NCBI RefSeq assembly: GCF_947648125.1
Contig: NZ_CANSMR010000041.1
Coordinates: forward strand, 1 to 48,718
From: an uncultured Bradyrhizobium sp.
GTDB lineage: Bacteria > Pseudomonadota > Alphaproteobacteria > Rhizobiales > Xanthobacteraceae
Length of the DNA stretch: 48,718 nucleotides
Reading direction: 5' to 3'
Shown: positions 25,619-35,138 of the stretch, piece by piece
Layout: every line of letters starts with the position of its first letter
Numbering within the stretch: position 1 is the first letter of the stretch
Notes under the pieces: generated by a model
What the model saw: the letters and a program-made list of their open reading frames with translations, nothing else
What the model was told of the DNA's origin: nothing
Databases searched by the model: none
Position numbers and translations under genes: made by a program

Positions 25619-27286
25619 ATGAACAGGACATTCGCCGACACGGTCTTCCGCAACGGCCGGATCTACACGTCGAACCGGGAGCTGCCCTGGGCGACCTGCG
25701 CGGCGGTCAAGGCCGGCCGGTTCATCGCCGTGGGCGAGGAGCGCGATGTCGCGACGCTGGTCGGCGAGGGGAGCAAGACCGTCGATCTCGGCGGACGCAT
25801 GGCGATGCCGGGGATCGTCGACATCCACAATCACATCATGATGGGCGGGCAGGCCGATCTCTACGAGCTGCGCTTCTCCAACGCCGACAGCGTGCCAAGG
25901 ATCGCCGAGACCCTGCACAAGGCGGCCTCAGCGGCTGCGCCCGGCGCCTGGATCGTCGGCGGGCAGTTCGGCAACAATCTGCTGAACGAGATGAACACCG
26001 CGGAGTCCTGCGCGCTGCTGGATGCGGCGTGCCTCGGGCATCCCGTCGTGCTGCGCGACGACACCTATCACAATCGCTGGGCAAGCTCGGCGGCGCTGCG
26101 GTTGGCCGGCGTTGAGGCCAATACCCCCGATCCGACCGACGGCGAGATCGGCCGCGACCTCAAGACCGGGACGCTGACCGGGATCATGATCGAGGCCGCC
26201 TCGGGTCTGGTCGAGCGGGCGCTCGCGGCCTCCGGTCACTACACGGCCGAGATGGACCGCGCGGCGGTGGCGCGCTCGATCTCGGTGCTGAACGCCTATG
26301 GTGTCACCGCCTTCATCGACGCCGCCAGCATGCAGCCGATCATGGCGGCGCTGAAGGGGCTCGATGACCGCGGCGAGCTGACCGCCTGGGCGGTCTGCGC
26401 GATGCCGGTGGTCGAGCCGGGCTTCATGTTCGGCAAGGCTGGCGAGGAACTGTTTGCGCTGCGCGAGCAGTATCGCGGCGCGCATGTGAAGCCGGACTAT
26501 GTGAAGGTGTTTCTCGACGGCGTGCCTGGCGCCAAGACCGCCGCCTTCCACGAGCCCTATCTGGCCGACCCGGTGCGCGGCTGCTGCTTCCGCGGATCGA
26601 CCATGCTGACTGTGCCCGACCTGATCCGCTGGCTCGGGCGCTGCGAGAAGCTCGGCCTTGCGGCGAAGATCCATTGCGCGGGCGATGCCGCGGTGACGCA
26701 GGCGCTCGACGCGATCGATGTCGTGCGCAGCTTCAACGGGGCGACCCATCTGGTCCACCAGATCGCCCATGCAAGCTACATCGCGCCCGACGACATCAAG
26801 CGCTTCGCCGAGCTCGGCGTCGCGGCCGATCTGTCGCCGATCATCTGGTATCCGACCGTCTTTCTCGAAGCGCACAAGGCTGCGATGGGCGAGGAGCGCG
26901 CGCAGCGCTTCTGGCCGAACAGGGACCTGAAAGACGCCGGCGCGCTGATGGCCGGCGGTTCGGACTGGCCGGTGATCCCGATCCCCGATCCCTGGCAGGG
27001 CATCGAGGGCATGGTGACCCGGCAAAATCCCACCGGGGATTTTCCCGGAAAGTCGTTGTGGGCCGAGCAGGCGCTCGATCTCGCCACCGTGATCGACATC
27101 TACACCATCGATGCCGCGCGTGCGGCCGGCCTGGGCCAATCGATCGGCTCGATCGAGGTCGGCAAGTCGGCCGACCTGATCGTGCTCGACCAGATGATCT
27201 TCGACATCCCGCCGGACCAGCTGGCCGACACGCGGGTCGAGATGACCTTCTTCGAAGGCCGCAAAGTCTACCAGCGGGGCGCGTGA
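25619..27286 (+). CDS. Amidohydrolase-family protein, YtcJ-like
   Basis: 555 residues from ATG 25619 (GAGAAG upstream; TTG 25610 is in frame). Metal-dependent amidohydrolase of the YtcJ group: N-terminal beta-sandwich, then H70-N-H72 in DIHNHIMMGG, a YVKVFLDGVPG strand with the likely carboxylated Lys, KIHCAGDAAV and HLVHQIAHASY histidines, and Asp in AGGSDWPVIP. A C-terminal strand (SIGSIEVGKSADLIVLD) closes the sandwich. It would hydrolyse an amide or cyclic amide; the substrate is unknown. The stop codon shares one base with the start of the metallochaperone gene (TGATG), suggesting metal delivery to this enzyme. Confidence 0.9.
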   Translation: MNRTFADTVFRNGRIYTSNRELPWATCAAVKAGRFIAVGEERDVATLVGEGSKTVDLGGRMAMPGIVDIHNHIMMGGQADLYELRFSNADSVPRIAETLHKAASAAAPGAWIVGGQFGNNLLNEMNTAESCALLDAACLGHPVVLRDDTYHNRWASSAALRLAGVEANTPDPTDGEIGRDLKTGTLTGIMIEAASGLVERALAASGHYTAEMDRAAVARSISVLNAYGVTAFIDAASMQPIMAALKGLDDRGELTAWAVCAMPVVEPGFMFGKAGEELFALREQYRGAHVKPDYVKVFLDGVPGAKTAAFHEPYLADPVRGCCFRGSTMLTVPDLIRWLGRCEKLGLAAKIHCAGDAAVTQALDAIDVVRSFNGATHLVHQIAHASYIAPDDIKRFAELGVAADLSPIIWYPTVFLEAHKAAMGEERAQRFWPNRDLKDAGALMAGGSDWPVIPIPDPWQGIEGMVTRQNPTGDFPGKSLWAEQALDLATVIDIYTIDAARAAGLGQSIGSIEVGKSADLIVLDQMIFDIPPDQLADTRVEMTFFEGRKVYQRGA

Positions 27287-28374
27287 TGATTGCGGCGGAT
27301 CAGATCCCGGTCACGGTGCTGACCGGTTTCCTCGGCAGCGGCAAGACCACGGTGCTGAACCATCTGCTGCGCCAGCCCGAGCTCAATGGCGTCGTCGCCA
27401 TCATCAACGAGTTCGGCGAGGTCGCGCTGGATCATCTGCTGGTCGAGAGCAGCAAGGACCGTCTCGCACTGCTCGACAATGGCTGCATCTGCTGCTCGGT
27501 CCGCGGGGACCTGATCGAGACGCTGGCCGATCTCGCCGCCCGCCGCGCCACTGGGGCGATCCCGCCGTTCCACCGCGTACTGGTCGAGACCACCGGGCTC
27601 GCCGATCCCGTGCCGGTGCTGCACACACTGATGACGGCGCCCGATGTCCTCAGCCGCTATCGGATCGACGGCGTGGTCGCGACGGTCGATGCTGTCAACG
27701 GCGCGCATACACTCGAGGCGCACAGCGAAGCCGTCAGGCAGATCGCGGTCGCCGACCGGCTGCTCGTGACCAAGACCGATCTTGCCGCCGAAGAAGAACT
27801 GGCGCGGCTCGATACGAGGCTTGCCGCGATCAACCCGGTCGCGACGCGCGCGCATGTGCGGAACGGAATCGTCGATCCGGCCAGGGTTCTCGACGCTGGC
27901 CTGTTCGATCCGGCGGCCCGCTCCGCCGATGTCGTGCGCTGGTTCGATCTTGCAGCGCAGGCGGCGAACGCGCCGCATCATCACGCCGATCACGGTTGCG
28001 ACGGCGCGGATTGCGGCCACCACAGCCATCACGCGCACGATGCCGACGTGTCGTCCTACAGCCTGATCATCGACGAGCCCATCCAGCGCGACGCATTCGC
28101 GCGCTGGCTCGACTATGTCGCGGCGCTCAAGGGCGAGGACCTGCTGCGCTTCAAGGCGATCGTGCATGTCGCCGAACAGCCCGATGCGCCGGTCGTGGTG
28201 CATGGCGTGCAGCATGTGTTCCATCCGCCGATCACGTTGCAGGGCTGGCCGTCGGCGGACCGGCGCTCGCGGCTCGTCTTCATCGTGCGCGGCATCCCGC
28301 GCCAGATCATCGAGAACACATTGTGCAAATTTGCCGCGGTGAGCCGGGCGGCGATCCAGCAGTCGGCGGCGTGA
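27286..28374 (+). CDS. CobW/COG0523-type GTPase, probable metallochaperone
   Basis: 362 residues from ATG 27286. G3E-family GTPase: P-loop GFLGSGKT (14-21), switch region INEFGEVALDH, metal-binding C67-x-C69-C70 in NGCICCSVRGDL, and TKTDL for guanine. A His-rich insert follows near residues 226-250 (HHHADHGCDGADCGHHSHHAH, key part), then the CobW C-terminal domain. These proteins deliver zinc, cobalt or another metal to client enzymes. Translational coupling to the amidohydrolase suggests that as one client; the metal-dependent formamidase is another possibility. A longer reading frame going back to 26674 is only open sequence inside the amidohydrolase gene. Confidence 0.9.
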   Translation: MIAADQIPVTVLTGFLGSGKTTVLNHLLRQPELNGVVAIINEFGEVALDHLLVESSKDRLALLDNGCICCSVRGDLIETLADLAARRATGAIPPFHRVLVETTGLADPVPVLHTLMTAPDVLSRYRIDGVVATVDAVNGAHTLEAHSEAVRQIAVADRLLVTKTDLAAEEELARLDTRLAAINPVATRAHVRNGIVDPARVLDAGLFDPAARSADVVRWFDLAAQAANAPHHHADHGCDGADCGHHSHHAHDADVSSYSLIIDEPIQRDAFARWLDYVAALKGEDLLRFKAIVHVAEQPDAPVVVHGVQHVFHPPITLQGWPSADRRSRLVFIVRGIPRQIIENTLCKFAAVSRAAIQQSAA

Positions 28375-28420
28375 GCCCGAGATCGAACAATTTCATCATT
28401 GGTTATGGAGGGAGAGGGAC

Positions 28421-29734
28421 ATGACTGAGACAAAGAATGACAAGACGTCCGGCCGGCTCGACCGGCGCACGCTGCTGAAGGCGGCCGGTGCGACCGGTCT
28501 CGCATCGGCGATGAACGTGCCGCTGGTCAACGTCGCGCGGGCCGCCGGCAACACCATCAAGATCGGCTGGGTCGGATGCCTGTCCGGCGTCCGCGCGCCG
28601 TTTGCCGAGCCCGACACTTGGATCCATGAACGCATCAAGGCCCGGCTCAAGGACGGCCTGAAGATCGGCGGCAAGACCTGGCAGGTCGAGTTTGTCTTCA
28701 AGGACAATCAGTCCGATCCGAACCGTTCGTCGGTGGTCGCGAGCGAACTGGTGCTGCGGGAGAAATGCGATCTGATCCTGATCGAGGACGGCGACGCGCA
28801 GGCCCCGGTGCAGGAGCTCGCCGATGCCCGCGGCATTCCATCGATTTCGACCATGGTGCCGTGGCAGGGCTGGATGTTCCCGCGCAAGTCGACCCCCGAC
28901 AAGGGCTTCCCTTACAGCTATCACTTCTTCTGGGGCGCCGATGACGTCGTAAAGAATTTCCTCGGCATGTGGCAGTCGGTCGACACCAACAAGAAGGTCG
29001 GCACGCTCTACATCGACAATCCCGCGGGCCAGGCGTTCTCCGACCCGAAGGTCGGTCTGCCCGGTGGCATTACCGGGGCGGGCTATCAGGAATTCTCCGC
29101 CGGAAAATTCCAGATCGCGACCGATGACTTCACCAACCAGGTGTCGTCGTTCAAGAGCAACGGCGTCGATATCGTCTCCGGATTTACCTACGGCAATCAC
29201 TGGGTGACGCTGTGGAACCAGGCGGCGCAGGCCGGCTTCAAGCCGCAGATCTGCACGGTCGCGGCGGCTTTCCTGTTCCCAAGCGCCGTGAACGCGCTCG
29301 GCGATCGCGGCGACGGCATGTCGACCGAGGTGTGGTGGACGCCGGCCTATCCGTTCAAGTCGTCGTTGACCGGGCAGAGCGCCGCCGAGCTCGCCGCGGA
29401 ATGGGAGAAGACGACGGGCAAGCAATGGACCCAGCCGATCGGCTACGCCCATGCCCTGTGGGAGGTCGCGCTGGCGGCATTGCAGAACAGCGACCCGAAG
29501 GACAAGAACTCGCTGCGCGATGCCATAGCGGGTCTCGACATGGAGACGGTGGTCGGACCGGTGAAGTTCAAGGGAACGCCGATCAAGAACGTCGCGGTGA
29601 CCTCGCTGTCCGGCGGGCAATGGCGCAAGACCAAGGGCGGCAAGGCGAAATACGAGCTCTTGATCGTGCACAACGGGACGGCGCCGTTCATCCCGAAGCA
29701 GGCCGATCTCGCATTGCTGTCGAAGCTCGCCTGA
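28421..29734 (+). CDS. ABC importer solute-binding protein with Tat-type signal
   Basis: 437 residues with GGAGGGAGAGG before the ATG. The N-terminus has a twin-arginine signal (DRRTLLKAAGATGLA, cleavage after ARA near residue 41), so the protein is probably exported folded. The mature part is of the branched-chain amino acid/amide binding type (TIKIGWVGCLSGVRAPFAE). Contains a WGADDVVKNFLGMW segment and a C-terminal FKGTPIKNVAVTSLSGGQW. It differs clearly from the binding protein at 14410, so the two importers should have different ligands. It is followed directly by ATPase and permease genes. Confidence 0.9.
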   Translation: MTETKNDKTSGRLDRRTLLKAAGATGLASAMNVPLVNVARAAGNTIKIGWVGCLSGVRAPFAEPDTWIHERIKARLKDGLKIGGKTWQVEFVFKDNQSDPNRSSVVASELVLREKCDLILIEDGDAQAPVQELADARGIPSISTMVPWQGWMFPRKSTPDKGFPYSYHFFWGADDVVKNFLGMWQSVDTNKKVGTLYIDNPAGQAFSDPKVGLPGGITGAGYQEFSAGKFQIATDDFTNQVSSFKSNGVDIVSGFTYGNHWVTLWNQAAQAGFKPQICTVAAAFLFPSAVNALGDRGDGMSTEVWWTPAYPFKSSLTGQSAAELAAEWEKTTGKQWTQPIGYAHALWEVALAALQNSDPKDKNSLRDAIAGLDMETVVGPVKFKGTPIKNVAVTSLSGGQWRKTKGGKAKYELLIVHNGTAPFIPKQADLALLSKLA

Positions 29735-29735
29735 G

Positions 29736-30467
29736 ATGGCACCGCTTCTGCGCGTCAGCGGGCTGTCGAAGCGTTTCGGCGAGATCGTGGTCGCCGATAA
29801 CGTCAGCTTCGAGCTGGCGCGCGGCGAATGCCTCGGCGTGATCGGCCCGAATGGCGCCGGCAAGAGCTCGCTGCTCAACCTGATCGTCGGCCTGCTCACG
29901 GCCGACGGCGGTTCGATCATGCTCGACGACAAGGAGATATCGGGCCTGCCGCCGCATCGACGGGCGCGGATGGGGCTCGGGCGGGCGTTCCAGATCCCGC
30001 AGCCCTTTCCGCATCTATCGGTCTACGAGAACGCGCTGGTCGCGGCGTCCTACGGGGCGGGTCTCTATGGCGAGGCGGCGTCCGACTGGACCATGCAGGT
30101 GTTGCAGCGGACCGGGCTCGACGCCAAGGCGGACAAGCTCGCGGGCGCCTTGCCGCTGATCGATCGCAAGCGGCTGGAATTCGCCAAGGCGCTGGCCTCG
30201 AAACCGAAGCTGATCCTGCTCGACGAGATCGCCGCCGGGCTGACCGAGCCCGAGGTCGAGCGACTCGTTGCCATCATCAAGTCGGTGAAGGCAGATCACG
30301 CCATGATCTGGATCGAGCACATTCCGCACGCGCTGCGCGCGGTGTCGGATCGGATCATGGTGCTCGATTTCGGCCGCAAGGTGCTGGAAGGACCTCCGGC
30401 CGAGGTGATGGACAGCGCCGTGGTGCGCGAGATCTACATGGGATTGAAGGCCGATGGCGTTGCTTGA
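29736..30467 (+). CDS. ABC importer ATPase, LivG-like, with degenerate signature motif
   Basis: 243 residues, starting one base after the previous stop. Walker A GPNGAGKSS, Walker B LILLDEIAAGL and H-switch WIEHIPHAL are present. The ABC signature, normally LSGGQ or LAYGQ, reads LPLIDRKRLEFAKAL and lacks the Gly-Gln pair; Walker B is followed by Ile rather than Pro. Because the two ATPase subunits of this family pair with each other, one composite ATP site would be non-standard. Its partner at 30454 has a full signature. Otherwise a normal-length inner-membrane-associated subunit of the second importer. Confidence 0.9.
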   Translation: MAPLLRVSGLSKRFGEIVVADNVSFELARGECLGVIGPNGAGKSSLLNLIVGLLTADGGSIMLDDKEISGLPPHRRARMGLGRAFQIPQPFPHLSVYENALVAASYGAGLYGEAASDWTMQVLQRTGLDAKADKLAGALPLIDRKRLEFAKALASKPKLILLDEIAAGLTEPEVERLVAIIKSVKADHAMIWIEHIPHALRAVSDRIMVLDFGRKVLEGPPAEVMDSAVVREIYMGLKADGVA

Positions 30468-31152
30468 TGTGAACGGCCTGCAGATCTTCTACGGCGATCT
30501 CCAGGCCGTGTTCGACATGAATTTCACCGTCGCCGACGGCGAGGCGGTGGCGCTGGTCGGCGCCAACGGCGCGGGCAAATCGACGTTCCTGAAGGCGTTG
30601 GTCGGGCTCAACGAGGAGCGGCGCGGGGCGGTGCATTTCGACGGCATCGACATCTCGCAGATGCCGGCCGAGGAGGTGTCGCGGCTCGGGCTCATCATGG
30701 TGCCCGAGGGGCGCCTGCTGTTCGACTCGCTGACCATCGAGGAGAACCTGCTGATGGGCAGCGTCAACCGTCGCAAGGGCAGCTGGACGCTGCGGCGGGT
30801 GTTCGACCTGTTCCCGATCCTGGAAGAGCGGCGGCGGATGTTTCCGGGCCAGCTCTCCGGCGGCCAGCAGCAGATGGCGGCGATCGGCCGCGCGCTGATG
30901 TCGAACCCGCGGCTCCTCCTGTGCGACGAGATCTCGCTCGGGCTCGCGCCGGTCGTGGTCGAGCAGATCTATCGCTCGTTTGCCGACATTCGCCGCGAGG
31001 GTACTGCCGTCGTGCTGGTCGAGCAGGACGTCAAGCGCGCGCTCGCGACATCGGAGCGGATCTATTGTCTGTTGAAGGGGCGGGTGTCGCTGACCGGCCT
31101 GGCGCAGGGGTTGCAGCCGGAGCAGCTGACGCACGCTTATTTCGGTAACTAG
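30454..31152 (+). CDS. ABC importer ATPase, LivF-like
   Basis: 232 residues, overlapping the previous gene by 14 bp. Complete motif set: Walker A GANGAGKST, signature LSGGQQQMAAIGRAL, Walker B LLLCDEISLGLAPVVVEQ and VLVEQDVKRAL as switch region. It pairs with the LivG-like ATPase, whose own signature is degenerate. Second energy-coupling subunit of the importer encoded at 28421-33060. Confidence 0.92.
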   Translation: MALLDVNGLQIFYGDLQAVFDMNFTVADGEAVALVGANGAGKSTFLKALVGLNEERRGAVHFDGIDISQMPAEEVSRLGLIMVPEGRLLFDSLTIEENLLMGSVNRRKGSWTLRRVFDLFPILEERRRMFPGQLSGGQQQMAAIGRALMSNPRLLLCDEISLGLAPVVVEQIYRSFADIRREGTAVVLVEQDVKRALATSERIYCLLKGRVSLTGLAQGLQPEQLTHAYFGN

Positions 31153-31168
31153 CCAGGATTGGCACGAC

Positions 31169-32035
31169 ATGATCTGGGTTGAGACATTGATCAACGGGGC
31201 CCTGCTGGGCGGGCTCTACGGCCTGCTCGGCATCGGGCTCGCACTGGTGTTCGGCGTGATGCGCGTCGTCAACATCGCGCACGGCGAATTCATGGTGCTG
31301 AGCGCGTTCTGCGCCGTGCTGCTTTCCAACCTGTTCCCGCAGGTCTCGCCGCTCTTGATGCTGATCCCGGTGATCGCGCTGTCTTTTGCGGTCGGCTGGC
31401 TCTACCAGGCTGCCATCGTCAACCGGGTCGTGACGTCGCCGGATCCGCTGTCGCCGCTGCTGCTGACCTTCGGCGTTTCGGTGATCCTGCGCAACGTCAT
31501 GGTCGAGTTATTTGGAGCCGACGTGCGCAGCCTCCAGGTCGGCGAGCTGTCGCGCGCCAGCCTCGAGATCGGCGGCCTCAACATCGGCATCATGCCGCTG
31601 CTCACGCTGGTGCTCGCCGCGCTGCTGTTCATGGCGCTGCAGCTCGTGCTGCGCCATACCGAGTTCGGGCGGATCGTGCGTGCCACCGCCGACCGCCGCG
31701 ACATCGTCCGGCTGTCCGGGGTCAAGCCGGACCGGGTCTATAACTATGTGATGGGCCTGTCGCTCGCGCTCGGCGCAATCGGCGGTGTGCTGCTCGCGGT
31801 GCGGTCGAGCTTCACGCCATTCTCGGGGGCCGAGCGGCTCCTGATCGCCTTCGAGGTCGTGGTGCTGGGCGGGCTCGGCTCGTTCTGGGGCGCGCTGCTC
31901 GGCGGCATCGCGCTCGGCATGGCGCAATTGATCGGGCTGAAGATCGATCCGAACGCCGGGCTGCTCTACGCGCATCTGCTGTTCTTCATCATGCTGTTGA
32001 TCCGCCCGTCGGGTCTCGTGTCGAGCAGGGTGTGA
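31169..32035 (+). CDS. ABC importer permease, LivH-like
   Basis: 288 residues with about eight hydrophobic segments. Contains the LivH family opening LVFGVMRVVNIAHGEFMVLSA and the late VVLGGLGSFWGALLGGIALGMAQ coupling region. It forms the translocation pathway with the next protein. It starts 16 bp after the LivF-like gene. The gene order here (binding protein, G, F, H, M) differs from the first importer (A, B, C, D, E), so the two systems were not formed by simple tandem duplication. Confidence 0.9.
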   Translation: MIWVETLINGALLGGLYGLLGIGLALVFGVMRVVNIAHGEFMVLSAFCAVLLSNLFPQVSPLLMLIPVIALSFAVGWLYQAAIVNRVVTSPDPLSPLLLTFGVSVILRNVMVELFGADVRSLQVGELSRASLEIGGLNIGIMPLLTLVLAALLFMALQLVLRHTEFGRIVRATADRRDIVRLSGVKPDRVYNYVMGLSLALGAIGGVLLAVRSSFTPFSGAERLLIAFEVVVLGGLGSFWGALLGGIALGMAQLIGLKIDPNAGLLYAHLLFFIMLLIRPSGLVSSRV

Positions 32036-32040
32036 CGCCG

Positions 32041-33060
32041 ATGCCGACACGGACAATTCTCCTGGCCTGCGCTATCGTGCTGGTCGCTGTTATCGCCGGC
32101 GCACCCTTCGTGCTGAATGAAGGCATCCTGCGGCTTGCAACCGAATGCCTGCTGCTGCTGACGATGGCGCAGATGTGGAACCTGCTGGCGGGTTACGCCG
32201 GGCTGGTCTCGCTCGGCCATCAGGTCTTTATCGCTTTCGGTGCCTATGCGCTGTTCCTGACCTCCGGCTGGCTCGAGGTGACCCCGATCTGGGTGTTGCC
32301 GGTGGCGCCGCTGGTGGCCGCGGCCGTCGCGGCGATCATCGCCTTTCCGCTGTTTCGTTTGCGCGACGCCTATTTCTCGATCGCGATGTGGGTGTTTGCC
32401 GAGATCATCGGCGCCTTCACGATGAAATCGCAGGCGGTCGGCGGCACCTCGGGCGTGCCGCTCGCGACCAGCAAGCTGATCGATTTCGACTGGTTCGAGC
32501 CGACCATGTTCTGGCTCGCCGGCGGCTTGACCCTCGTCACCATCGCGGCGCTGTATAAAATGATGACCTCGAGCTTCGGCCTCGGGCTGATGAGTGTGCG
32601 CGACAATGATCTGGCCGCGATGAGTGTCGGCGTCGACGTCCGGCATAATCGCTTCATCGCCTTCGTGCTGTCGGCGGCGGGATGCGGGCTTGCGGGTGCG
32701 CTGAGCTTCATGGGCAATTTGTTCATCGCGCCGCTGGCGGCCTTCGACGTCAACTGGTCCGTCTACATGATGTTCATCGTGATCATCGGCGGTATCGGAA
32801 CGCTGGAAGGCCCGATCCTCGGCGTCATCATCTTCTTTGGCCTGCGCGAGCTGATGACCGGGCCGCTCGGCCTGTCCGGCGGCTGGTATCTGGTTGGGCT
32901 CGGCATCATAGCCGTCGTCGTGATGATCGTGGCGCCGCGCGGCATCTGGCCGGCCTTGCGCGATCGGCTCGGCGTGCGGCTGCTCGACGTCCACCGTGCC
33001 GCGCCAAGGCCGACCACGGCCACCATCCTGCCGGGCGCGTCGGAACGGGTTACCGGATGA
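32041..33060 (+). CDS. ABC importer permease, LivM-like
   Basis: 339 residues from ATG 32041; GTG 32032 overlaps the previous stop and is the alternative, but GAGCAGG is better spaced for 32041. Polytopic, with LivM features MWNLLAGYAGLVSLGHQVFIA (key part NLLAGYAGLVSLGHQ), SVRDNDLAAMSVGVDV and IIGGIGTLEGPILGVIIFFGLRE. It completes the second importer. The copper amine oxidase gene begins 65 bp later, so import and oxidation are probably co-transcribed. Confidence 0.9.
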   Translation: MPTRTILLACAIVLVAVIAGAPFVLNEGILRLATECLLLLTMAQMWNLLAGYAGLVSLGHQVFIAFGAYALFLTSGWLEVTPIWVLPVAPLVAAAVAAIIAFPLFRLRDAYFSIAMWVFAEIIGAFTMKSQAVGGTSGVPLATSKLIDFDWFEPTMFWLAGGLTLVTIAALYKMMTSSFGLGLMSVRDNDLAAMSVGVDVRHNRFIAFVLSAAGCGLAGALSFMGNLFIAPLAAFDVNWSVYMMFIVIIGGIGTLEGPILGVIIFFGLRELMTGPLGLSGGWYLVGLGIIAVVVMIVAPRGIWPALRDRLGVRLLDVHRAAPRPTTATILPGASERVTG

Positions 33061-33125
33061 GGCAGGCCTTCACGCCGTCACCTTTGCTTGTATTCTGAGC
33101 GTTCTGGCTTCGAGTGGAGGGCGTG

Positions 33126-35138
33126 ATGGCTCTGAGATACCGGCATGGTGGATGGGCATTGGCCGGCCTGATTGCGGCAATGATGGCGGCGCCGCTGCCG
33201 GCGCAGGCCGAGCGCAGGATGTGGCCGCAGGCGGCCGCGATGCACCCGATGGACGGGCTGACGACGGACGAAATCCGTTCGGTCTCCGATATCCTCCGCG
33301 GCGCCGGCAAGTTCGACGATGCGACGCGGGTCGTTTCCATGACGGTCGACGAGGATCCCAAGGACGAGGTGCGGGCGTGGAAGCCAGGACAGCCGTTCAC
33401 ACGGCGCGCGAACGTGACGCTGCTGAGCGGCGGGCATCTCTACGAGGCGCATATCGATCTCGCCGCGCGCAGCCTGCTTGGCTGGGACGAGGTCAGGGAT
33501 CATGAGGCCGCGCTGACCATCGACGAACTGATGTCGGCCGGTGATCTGCCGAAGCAGGACCCGCGCTGGATCGCCGCGATGGCCAAGCGCGGCATCACCG
33601 ACTTCCACAATGTGCTGTGCCTGCCGCTGACGGTCGGGCCGGTGAGCGACCCGGCCCTGAAAGGCCGCCGTCTGCTCAACGTTCCCTGCGTCGACACCAC
33701 GGGCGCTGTCAACAATCTCTGGGGCAAGCCGATCGAGAACCTGGTCGCCCAGGTTGATCTCAAGAGCAAGACCGTGTTGTCGGTAACCGATCTCGGCGTG
33801 GTGCCGCCGCCGGCGCAGACGCCTTCACACGCCTACGCCGACTCCGGAAAATACCGCAAGCCACCGAAGCCGATCGAGATCACCGCGCCCGAGGGCAGCA
33901 ATGTGAAGGTGGAGGGCGGCCAGGTCCGCTGGGACAACTGGTCGTTCCATGTCCGCCTCGAGCCGCGCGTCGGCGCGGTGCTGTCGCTCATCCGCTACGA
34001 CGACCACGGCACGTTCCGTGACATCGCCTACCAGATCTCGGCGAGCGAGATGTTCGTGCCCTATATGGATCCGGCGCCGATCTGGTCGTTCCGCGCTTAT
34101 ATGGATATAGGCGAGTATGGTTTTGGCGTGCTCTCCAGCGAATTGCAGCGCGGCATCGATTGCCCGGAAGGCGCGCATTTCCTCGATCTGACGATCTCGG
34201 ACACCAAGGGCATGCCTGTCGTCTCCAAGGGCGCGGTCTGCATCTTCGAGCGGCCGACCGGAGATCCGATCTGGCGCCACAGCGAACTGCTCAACAACAC
34301 TGCCGAGGTGCGGCCGAACAATGAGCTGGTGGTGCGGATGGCGCCGGTCGTCGGCAATTACGACTATCTGGTGGACTACGTGTTCGATCGGGCCGGCAAT
34401 ATCGACGTGCGGCTCGGCGCCTACGGTATCGACGCGACCAAGGGCGTTGCGAGCCGCAATTTGAGCGACCCGACGGCGAAGCAGGATACGGCCTACGGGA
34501 CGCTGGTCGACGAGCGGCTGCTGGCCGTCAATCACGATCACTACATGACGTTCCGAATCGACATGGACGTCGACGGCACTTCGAACCGGCTGGTCGAGGA
34601 TCGCTTCAGCGTCCACCGGCTGGATGAGGGCCAGCGCAAAAGCCTCTGGCAGGTCGACACCAGGCCGGTTGCGACCGAAGGGCCGATCACGACGCCGCTG
34701 AGCGCGGCGCAGTTCAGGATCGAGAGTACGGGCAAGACCAACAGCCGCGGCTATCGCACGAGCTATCAGCTGATGCCCGGCCACTCCGACGTCTCGCTGC
34801 TCGCCAAGGACGATCCGATCCAGTTGCGCGCAGGGTTCAGCGCCTACACGCTGTGGACCTCGGCCTACGCCAAGGACGAGCGATACGCGGCAGGCATGTA
34901 TCCAAACGAAAACCCTGACGTCGATGGCCTGCCGAAATGGACGGCGGCGAAACGGCCGATCGAGGATCGCGACCTCGTGCTGTGGTACACGGTCGGCTTT
35001 CGCCACGTGCCGCGCGCCGAGGACTGGCCGGTCATGCCGGGCCTGTGGCATGGCTTCCGGCTCCGTCCATTCAACTTCTTCGATCGCAATCCCGCGCTCG
35101 ACGTGCCGCCGATGGTGAATGCCAGGGACAGCAAATGA
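33126..35138 (+). CDS. Periplasmic copper amine oxidase (quinoprotein)
   Basis: 670 residues from ATG 33126, which has GGAGG five bases upstream; GTG 33114 is rejected. Sec signal peptide ending near PAQAE. Hallmarks of copper/topaquinone amine oxidases: catalytic base Asp327 in YMDIGEYGFG, the topaquinone-precursor Tyr412 in VGNYDYLVDYVF, copper ligands His470 and His472 in NHDHYMTF, and third ligand His627 in FRHVPRAEDWPVMPG. The enzyme makes its own cofactor with copper and oxygen and converts primary amines to aldehydes with release of ammonia and hydrogen peroxide. Location in the periplasm means oxidation could precede uptake by the adjacent importer. No catalase gene is seen here. Confidence 0.95.
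   Translation: MALRYRHGGWALAGLIAAMMAAPLPAQAERRMWPQAAAMHPMDGLTTDEIRSVSDILRGAGKFDDATRVVSMTVDEDPKDEVRAWKPGQPFTRRANVTLLSGGHLYEAHIDLAARSLLGWDEVRDHEAALTIDELMSAGDLPKQDPRWIAAMAKRGITDFHNVLCLPLTVGPVSDPALKGRRLLNVPCVDTTGAVNNLWGKPIENLVAQVDLKSKTVLSVTDLGVVPPPAQTPSHAYADSGKYRKPPKPIEITAPEGSNVKVEGGQVRWDNWSFHVRLEPRVGAVLSLIRYDDHGTFRDIAYQISASEMFVPYMDPAPIWSFRAYMDIGEYGFGVLSSELQRGIDCPEGAHFLDLTISDTKGMPVVSKGAVCIFERPTGDPIWRHSELLNNTAEVRPNNELVVRMAPVVGNYDYLVDYVFDRAGNIDVRLGAYGIDATKGVASRNLSDPTAKQDTAYGTLVDERLLAVNHDHYMTFRIDMDVDGTSNRLVEDRFSVHRLDEGQRKSLWQVDTRPVATEGPITTPLSAAQFRIESTGKTNSRGYRTSYQLMPGHSDVSLLAKDDPIQLRAGFSAYTLWTSAYAKDERYAAGMYPNENPDVDGLPKWTAAKRPIEDRDLVLWYTVGFRHVPRAEDWPVMPGLWHGFRLRPFNFFDRNPALDVPPMVNARDSK

Noticed and set aside
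26674-27285. N-terminal extension of the CobW gene
   Set aside because: The region encodes the amidohydrolase in another frame; the P-loop protein starts naturally at ATG 27286.
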